From positions 1 to 24,240 of the forward strand of contig PDHQ01000433.1 in NCBI GenBank assembly GCA_003339415.1: a DNA stretch of 24,240 nt, in the 5' to 3' direction. The first letter of the stretch is position 1. Each line of letters starts with the position of its first letter. Below are positions 11,341-17,989 of this stretch, piece after piece. The notes under the pieces are model-generated. The model did not search any database. It saw nothing but the letters and a program-made list of their open reading frames with translations, and was not told the DNA's origin. The stretch comes from Ophiocordyceps camponoti-saundersi (nom. inval.) (lineage: Eukaryota > Ascomycota > Sordariomycetes > Hypocreales > Ophiocordycipitaceae). The position numbers and the translations under genes are program-made.

Positions 11341-14300
11341 TTATCCCCTAAAGGATAAACCCGTTAACTGCTTTTCTTATCCCTTAAGGGATAAACCCGT
11401 TAACTGCTCTTTTTATCCCCTAAGGGATAAACTTCTTAACTACTTTTCTTATCCCCTAAGGGATAAACTTATTAACTACTCTTCTTATCCCTTAAGGGAT
11501 AAACCTGTTAACTACTCTTCTTATCCCTTAGGGGATAAACCCGTTAACTACTCTTCTTATCCCTTAAGGGATAAACTTATTAACTGCTCTTCTTATCCCC
11601 TAAGGGATAAACTTATTAACTGCTCTTCTTATCCCTTAAGGGATAAACCCGTTAACTGCTTTTTTTATCCCCTAAAAGATAAACTTATTAACTACTCTTC
11701 TTATTCCCTTAAGCTCTTCTTATCCTTTAGGGGATAAACTTATTAACTGCTTTTCTTATCCCTTAAAGGATAAACCCGTTAACTGCTCTTCTTATCCCCT
11801 AAAAAATAAACTTATTAACTGCTTTTCTTATCTCTTAAGGGATAAACCTATTAACTACTCTTCTTATCCCCTAAGGGATAAACTTATTAACTACTCTTCT
11901 TATCCCTTAAAGGATAAACCTATTAACTGCTCTTCTTATCCCTTAAAAGATAAACCTATTAACTGCTCTTCTTATCCCCTAAGGGATAAACCCGTTAACT
12001 ACTCTTCTTATCCCCTAAAAGATAAACTTATTAATTACTCTTCTTATCCCTTAGGGGATAAACCTATTAACTGCTCTTCTTATCCCCTAAAAAATAAACT
12101 TATTAACTGCTTTTCTTATTCCCTTAAGCTTTTTTTATTCTTTAAGGGATAAAGTTATTAACTACTTTTCTTATCTCTTAAGGGATAAACCTATTAACTA
12201 CTCTTCTTATCCCTTAAAAGATAAACTTATTAATTACTTTTCTTATCCCTTAAGGGATAAACTTATTAACTACTTTTCTTATCCCCTAAAAAATAAACCT
12301 ATTAACTACTTTTCTTATCCCCTAAGGGATAAACTTATTAACTACTTTTCTTATCCCTTAGGGGATAAACTTATTAACTACTTTTTTTATCTTTTAGGGG
12401 ATAAACTTATTAACTACTCTTCTTATTCTTTAAAGAATAAACTTATTAATTACTTTTCTTATCTCCTAAGGGATAAACTTATTAACTATTTTTCTTATCT
12501 CTTAAGGGATAAACTTATTAACTACTTTTCTTATCTTTTAGGGGATAAACTTATTAATTACTTTTCTTATCCCTTAAAAGATAAACTTATTAATTACTTT
12601 TCTTATCCTTTAGGGGATAAACTTATTAACTACTTTTCTTATCTTTTAAAGGATAAACTTATTAACTATTTTTCTTATCTTTTAAAGGATAAACTTATTA
12701 ATTACTTTTCTTATCCTTTAAGGGATAAACTTATTAACTACTTTTCTTATCTTTTAGGGGATAAACTTATTAATTACTTTTCTTATTTTTTAAGGGATAA
12801 ACTTATTAATTACTTTTCTTATCCCTTAAGGGATAAACTTATTAATTATTTTTCTTATCCCTTAGGAGATAAACTTATTAATTACTTCTCTTATCCCCTA
12901 AAAGATAAACTTATTAATTACTTTTTTTATCTTTTAAGGGATAAACTTATTAATTGCTTTTTTTATCCTTTAAAGGATAAACTTATTAACTATTTTTCTT
13001 ATCCCCTAAGGGATAAACCTATTAACTACTTTTCTTATCCCCTAAGGGATAAACTTATTAATTACTTTTCTTATTTCTTAAGGGATAAACTTATTAACTA
13101 CTTTTCTTATCTTTTAGGGGATAAACTTATTAACTATTTTTCTTATCTTTTAAAAGATAAACTTATTAACTATTTTTCTTATCCCTTAAGGGATAAACTT
13201 ATTAATTACTTTTCTTATCCCTTAAGAGATAAATTTTTTAACTATTTTTCTTATCCCTTAGGGGATAAACTTATTAATTTCTTTTCTTATCCTTTAAGGG
13301 ATAAACTTATTAACTACTTTTCTTATCCCCTAAAGGATAAACTTATTAACTACTCTTTTTATCCCTTAAGGGATAAACCCGTTAACTACTCTTCTTATCC
13401 CTTAAAGGATAAACTTATTAATTACTTTTTTTATTCCTTAAGGCTTTTCTTATCCCCTAAAGAATAAACTTATTAACTACTCTTTTTATCCCTTAAAAGA
13501 TAAACCCGTTAACTACTTTTCTTATCCCTTAAAAAATAAACTTATTAACTACTTTTCTTATCCCCTAAAAGATAAACTTATTACCTATTTTTCTTATCTT
13601 TTAGGGGATAAACTTATTAATTACTTTTCTTATCTTTTAAGGTATAAACTCGTTAACTACTCTTTTTATCCCTTAAAAGATAAACTTATTAATTACTTTT
13701 CTTATTCTTAAAGGGATAAACTTATTAACTACTTTTCTTATCCTTTAAAAAATAAACCTATTAACTACTTTTCTTATCCCCTAAGGGATAAACTTATTAA
13801 CTACTTTTCTTATCCCTTAGGGGATAAACTTATTAATTACTTTTCTTATCCCTTAAGGGATAAATTTATTAACTACTTTTCTTATCCCTTAAGGGATAAA
13901 CCCGTTAACTATTTTTCTTATCCCCTAAGGGATAAACTTATTAACTACTTTTCTTATCTCTTAAGAGATAAACTTATTAATTACTTTTCTTATCTCTTAG
14001 GGGATAAACCTATTAACTACTTTTCTTATCTTTTAGGGGATAAACTTATTAATTACTTTTCTTATCTTTTAAGGAATAAACTTATTAACTATTTTTCTTA
14101 TCTCTTAAGGAATAAACTTATTAATTACTTTTCTTATCCCTTAAAAAATAAACTTATTAACTACTTTTTTTATCCCCTAAGGGATAAACTTATTAACTAT
14201 TCTTCTTATCCCTTAAAAGATAAAACTATTAATTATTTTTCTTATCCCTTAAGGGATAAACTTATTAACTACTTTTCTTATCCCCTAAGAGATAAACTTA

Positions 14301-16005
14301 TTAACTATTTTTCTTATCCTTTAAGGGATAAACTTATTAACTATTTTTCTTATCCCTTAAGGGATAAACTTATTAATTATTTTTTTTATCCCCTAAGGGA
14401 TAAACCCGTTAATTACTCTTTTTATTCTTTAAGGGATAAACCTATTAACTACTTTTCTTATCCCTTAGAGGATAAACTTATTAATTACTTTTCTTATCTT
14501 TTAGGAGATAAACCTATTAACTATTTTTCTTATCTCTTAAGGGATAAACCTATTAATTATTTTTTTTATCCCTTAAGGGATAAACCTATTAACTACTCTT
14601 CTTATCTTTTAGGGGATAAACTTATTAATTACTTTTCTTATCCCCTAAAAGATAAACTTATTAATTACTTTTCTTATCTTTTAAGGGATAAACCTATTAA
14701 TTACTTTTCTTATCCCCTAAAAAATAAACTTATTAATTACTTTTCTTATCCCTTAAAAGATAAACTTATTAATTATTTTTCTTATCCCTTAAGGGATAAA
14801 CCCGTTAATTACTTTTCTTATCTTTTAGGGGATAAACTTATTAATTACTTTTCTTATCTCTTAAAAAATAAACTTCTTAATTACTTTTCTTATCCCCTAA
14901 AGGATAAACTTATTAATTACTCTTCTTATCCCTTAAAAGATAAACTTATTAATTATTTTTCTTATCTTTTAAAGGATAAACTTATTAATTACTTTTCTTA
15001 TCTCTTAAGGGATAAACTTATTAATTATTTTTCTTATCTTTTAAGGGATAAACTTATTAACTATTTTTCTTATCTTTTAAAAGATAAACTTATTAACTAC
15101 TTTTCTTATCCCCTAAAAGATAAACTTATTAATTACTTTTCTTATCTCTTAAGGGATAAACTTATTAACTACTTTTCTTATCTCTTAAAAAATAAACTTA
15201 TTAATTACTTTTTTTATCTCCTAAAAGATAAACTTATTAATTACTTTTCTTATCTTTTAGGGGATAAACTTATTAATTACTTTTCTTATCCCTTAAGGGA
15301 TAAACTTATTAATTACTTTTTTTATCTTTTAGGGGATAAACTTATTAACTCCTTTTCTTATCTTCTAAGAAATAAACTTATTAATTATTTTTCTTATTTT
15401 TTAAAAAATAAACTTATTAACTATTTTTTTTATCCCTTAAGGGATAAACCTATTAACTACTCTTCTTATCCCTTAAGAGATAAACTTATTAATTACTCTT
15501 TTTATTCCCTTAAGCTCTTCTTATCCTTTAAGAGATAAACTTATTAACTACTTTTCTTATCTCCTAAAAGATAAACTTATTAATTACTTTTCTTATCCCC
15601 TAAGGGATAAACTTATTAACTACTTTTCTTATCCCTTAAGGGATAAACTTATTAATTACTTTTCTTATCCCCTAAAAGATAAACTTATTAATTATTTTTC
15701 TTATCTTCTAAAAGATAAACTTATTAATTACTCTTCTTATCCTTTAAGGGATAAACTTATTAACTACTCTTCTTATCTTTTAAGGGATAAACTTATTAAC
15801 TACTTTTCTTATCCCCTAAAAGATAAACCTATTAACTACTTTTCTTATCCTTTAAGGGATAAACTTATTAATTACTTTTCTTATCCCTTAAGAAATAAAC
15901 CTATTAACTATTTTTCTTATCCCTTAAGGGATAAACTTATTAATTACTCTTTTTATCCCTAAGAGATAAACTTATTAACTCCTTTTCTTATCCCTTAGGG
16001 GATAA
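11341..16005. repeat. Main block of the 36-bp palindromic minisatellite (~127 units)
   Basis: The unit is 36 bp: an 18-bp palindromic core of the form TTATCCCTTAAGGGATAA, then an 18-bp linker of the form ACCCGTTAACTGCTCTTC. The linker itself contains the hexamer palindrome GTTAAC. At the points I checked along the block the phase of TTAT holds to the base, giving runs of 10, 11, 36, 57 and 13 units separated by four 19-bp short units. The only other length change I found is a 1-bp deletion in the unit at 15953. Differences between units are almost all C-to-T or G-to-A. The ends (11341-11900) are better preserved than the middle (about 12400-15500). No gene lies inside. Function is unknown; a satellite of heterochromatin or an expanded LTR-internal repeat are both possible. 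Confidence 0.97.
11701..11719. repeat. 19-bp short unit of the minisatellite, first of five
   Basis: TTATTCCCTTAAGCTCTTC is a unit lacking 17 bp of the palindrome right arm and linker. Equivalent short units start at 12116, 13431, 15502 and 16973 with nearly the same breakpoint. The intervals between the first four are exactly 19 bp plus 11, 36 and 57 whole units. Confidence 0.9.
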
Positions 16006-16207
16006 ATACTTATCGTTTTTAATATATAGTTATTATCTTATATAATATAATTAATCTCCTTATTTTTTCGCACTTACGTTAACGAAATATAAAACTTAAC
16101 TCCTATTCCTTAAACTAAGATATAGATAAGACGCGTCTCTTTAGTTTACCTAAAGCGCTATACGCGATAGTTAGCTTACTTCTCTTTAGTTATTTTTTAT
16201 AAGATTA
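16006..16207. repeat. Spacer repeat copy 1 within the minisatellite
   Basis: About 200 bp of non-minisatellite sequence beginning ATACTTATCGTTTTTAATAT and containing GATATAGATAAGACGCGTC and AAAGCGCTATACGCGATAG. It follows a palindromic core directly and runs back into a minisatellite linker (ATTAACTTATTAAC). Copies 2 and 3 are at 16280 and 16501. Confidence 0.9.
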
Positions 16208-16279
16208 ACTTATTAACTGCTTTTCTTATCCTTTAAGGGATAAACTTATTAACTACTTTCCTTATCTTTTAGGGAATAA
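16208..16279. repeat. Two minisatellite units between spacer copies 1 and 2
   Basis: Two 36-bp units with TTAT cores near 16225 and 16261. They show the same organisation as the main block. Confidence 0.85.
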
Positions 16280-16436
16280 ATACTTATTATCTTAAGTATA
16301 TTATTATTATTTTATATAGTATAGTTAATCTCCTTATCTTTTTATACTTATATTAATAAAATATAAAACTTAACTTCTGTTTCTTAAACTAAAATATAGA
16401 TAAGATACGTTTCTTTTATTTACCCGAAGCCTTATA
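16280..16436. repeat. Spacer repeat copy 2, internally shortened
   Basis: It aligns with copies 1 and 3 from ATACTTAT onwards but lacks about 45 bp at its right end (the segment with GCGATAGTTAGC). It is also more C-to-T mutated: GATACGTTTC stands where the other copies have GACGCGTC. Confidence 0.85.
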
Positions 16437-16500
16437 TACTACTCTTTTTATCCTTAAGGGATAAACTTATTAACTTCTCTTCTTATCCCCTAAGGGATAA
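16437..16500. repeat. Minisatellite units between spacer copies 2 and 3
   Basis: About two units, one with a shortened core (TTATCCTTAAGGGATAA, one base short). The right one is close to the best-preserved form. Confidence 0.8.
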
Positions 16501-16701
16501 ATACTTATCGTTTTTAGTATATAGTTATTATCTTATACTATATAATTAATCTCCTTATCTTTTCGTACCTATATTAATAAAATATAGGACTTAACTCCCG
16601 CTCCTCGGACTAAGATATAGATAAGACGCGTCTTTTTAGTCTACCTAAAGCGCTACACGCGATAGTTAGCTTACTTCTCTCTAGTCGTTTTCTATAAGAT
16701 T
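16501..16701. repeat. Spacer repeat copy 3, best preserved
   Basis: The same spacer as at 16006, but with more C and G retained (CCCGCTCCTCGGAC, CTACACGCG, CTAGTCG). Nearly all differences from copy 1 read as C-to-T or G-to-A in copy 1. It can serve as the closest available reference for the ancestral spacer. Confidence 0.9.
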
Positions 16702-17037
16702 AACCTATTAACTACCTTTCTTATCCCTTAAGGGATAATCCTATTAAATACTCTTTTTATCCCCTAAAAGATAAACTTATTAACTACTCTTCTTATCCCC
16801 TAAGGGATAAACCCGTTAACTGCTCTTCTTATCCCCTAAAAGATAAACTTATTAACTGCTCTTCTTATCCCCTAAAGGATAAACCCGTTAACTACTCTTC
16901 TTATCCCCTAAGGGATAAACTTATTAACTACTCTTCTTATCCCCTAAGGGATAAACTTATTAACTGCTCTTTTTATTCCCTTAAGCTTTTCTTATCCCTT
17001 AGGGGATAAACCCGTTAACTACTCTTCTTATCCCTTA
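16702..17037. repeat. Terminal minisatellite block, well preserved
   Basis: Eight full 36-bp units starting at 16721, one 19-bp short unit at 16973 and a final partial core at 17028 that breaks off after TTATCCCTTA. Linkers of the CCCGTTAACTGCTCTTC type are common here and rare in the array middle. Confidence 0.93.
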
Positions 17038-17240
17038 ATATAAGAGTAAATATAAAAATACAGCTATAATAAGCTTATATAATTATTTATAAATACTTTA
17101 AGTAAGTTTTATAAGGCAATATTTATATTATATTAAAGCCCTTTTAAAACGCTATATAATATATATCTTCTTATCTTAATCGGATAAGAGATAAGCCTAT
17201 AATATAGCCTAAGATATATAGTATAAAAGAGGAATAAGCT
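17038..17240. other. AT-rich junction between array and unmutated island
   Basis: The minisatellite stops at 17037 within a palindromic core. The following 200 bp are AT-rich with few CA/TG and include a partial inverted repeat, CTTATCTTAATCGGATAAG (about 17169-17187), and a TATAAAAGAGG sequence near 17221-17231. No coding frame is seen. Confidence 0.4.
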
Positions 17241-17325
17241 ATACATTCTAAGGTTTATAGGGGCCTACTATAACGCACGCACATGCCCTATAACGCCTGT
17301 CGTATAGGCCTTATAGCGCCTATTA

Positions 17326-17388
17326 TATAGCGCTTATAGGGTCTCACGTATAGCGCTTATAGGGCCTAAGCGTACGCGGGCCTAAGCG
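17326..17388. repeat. GC-rich short direct repeats in the island
   Basis: TATAGCGCTTATAGGG occurs at 17326-17341 and again at 17349-17364. GGGCCTAAGCG occurs at 17362-17372 and 17378-17388. TATAGCGCC/TATAACGCC relatives lie just upstream (17290-17320). The words contain AGCGCT and GGCC palindromes. Confidence 0.85.
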
Positions 17389-17578
17389 CGCGCATAAGCC
17401 TCGATCGTGTGCATCACACACAAGTCTTACCGCAAATCCTCGATCTTCTAAGTTAAATAATAAAAGAAGGAAAATACCTATAAACAAGGGAAAAGGAAGG
17501 TCTTACAGCTACGTCAGAGTACTATATCCGAGGACTTAGAAGTATCTTAGAAAGTACCTTCGTTACTGAGAAATTGTC

Positions 17579-17600
17579 TATAAAAGAAGGAGGGTTTTCC
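17579..17600 (+). promoter_or_regulatory. Possible core promoter: TATAAAAG box
   Basis: TATAAAAGAAGGAGGG is followed by TTTTCCCACC and then a pyrimidine-rich stretch to about 17690. The layout is the same as the LTR-like promoter at 7196 (TATATAAGGAGG then TTTCCC), which suggests an LTR-type promoter reading rightwards. No downstream ORF supports a host gene. Confidence 0.4.
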
Positions 17601-17688
17601 CACCTACTTATATAGTATTATTATCTCACACTTATAATTTAATCACCTCTCCTGCCTCTAATTCTTTATCTTTTTCCTCTATTTAACC

Positions 17689-17698
17689 ATCACGTGAT
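17689..17698. promoter_or_regulatory. ATCACGTGAT palindrome (E-box type), copy 1
   Basis: A 10-bp perfect palindrome with a CACGTG core, the class bound by basic helix-loop-helix proteins such as Cbf1-like factors in fungi. A second identical copy lies at 17716. Confidence 0.6.
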
Positions 17699-17715
17699 AC
17701 CTCTCTTCTCACTCT

Positions 17716-17725
17716 ATCACGTGAT
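17716..17725. promoter_or_regulatory. ATCACGTGAT palindrome, copy 2
   Basis: Identical to the site at 17689, 27 bp downstream. Two intact copies so close are notable because CA and TG, both needed for the motif, are almost absent in most of the window. Confidence 0.6.
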
Positions 17726-17784
17726 ATTTTTTCCTAATCCGTCACTATTTATTTCCACTATATATAACCTTTTAAATAATATAA

Positions 17785-17960
17785 GGGCGGCACCGAAGAG
17801 GGGCCGAGGCGGGAGCGGCGCTACCCCCGGATCCCGTGGCGGACGGGGCAGCGGCAGAGCCTAGGGAACCTATCCTCCCCCTCCTACCCCTTCCCCCTTT
17901 ATTATGCCCTCCTCCGCCCCCTCCCCCACCCCTCCCTCCGCCCCCTCCTCTGCCCCGATA
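17785..17960. other. GC-rich, proline-codon-rich tract
   Basis: The + strand is C-rich, the - strand G-rich, and GC content is far above the surrounding DNA. It borders the unmutated island on the left and the AT-rich LINE on the right. Two + strand frames are rich in Pro, Ser and Ala (for example PSSAPSPTPPSAPSSAPI from 17904), which might be a fragment of a proline-rich LINE ORF1 or of the ORF2 leader. The - strand frame gives only a glycine/arginine run. Whether it is coding is uncertain. The CA/TG present are mostly in GCA/TGC context. Confidence 0.5.
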
Positions 17961-17989
17961 TAATCGCAAACCTCTACCTCCCTTACTCC

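Larger units (their letters stand above)
17240..17770. other. Unmutated (non-RIPed) island
   Basis: About 35 CA or TG dinucleotides occur in 530 bp here, in mixed contexts (ACA, TCA, CCA), against a handful per kilobase in the flanks. RIP acts on duplicated DNA, so this segment was probably single-copy, too short to be recognised, or inserted after RIP ended. It holds short direct repeats (17326-17388), a TATA box with a purine/pyrimidine switch (17579-17600) and two ATCACGTGAT sites. It could be a young solo LTR, the promoter side of a lost gene, or a 5' flank of the LINE at about 18000. No ORF of useful length is present. Confidence 0.75.

Noticed and set aside
11341..17037. CRISPR array (36-bp partly palindromic repeats)
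   Set aside because: Repeat length and palindromes resemble CRISPR repeats, but the units are contiguous with no unique spacers. The surroundings are fungal retroelements with RIP, and no cas gene is present.
11341..17037. Telomeric repeat tract (CCCTAA/TTAGGG words)
   Set aside because: CCCTAA or TTAGGG-like words occur once per 36-bp unit inside the palindrome, never in tandem, and flanking DNA continues on both sides. It is not a telomere by sequence.
11341..17037. Homing-endonuclease-like sites (TAGGGATAA similarity)
   Set aside because: AGGGATAA is part of the I-SceI site, but the rest of that 18-bp site does not match and the similarity follows from the palindrome. No endonuclease gene is visible.
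17772..17969. A 65-residue minus-strand frame rich in glycine and arginine
   Set aside because: It starts at TTG, not ATG, and follows the G-rich complement of a C-rich low-complexity tract. Its composition is explained by base bias, and no promoter or domain supports it.
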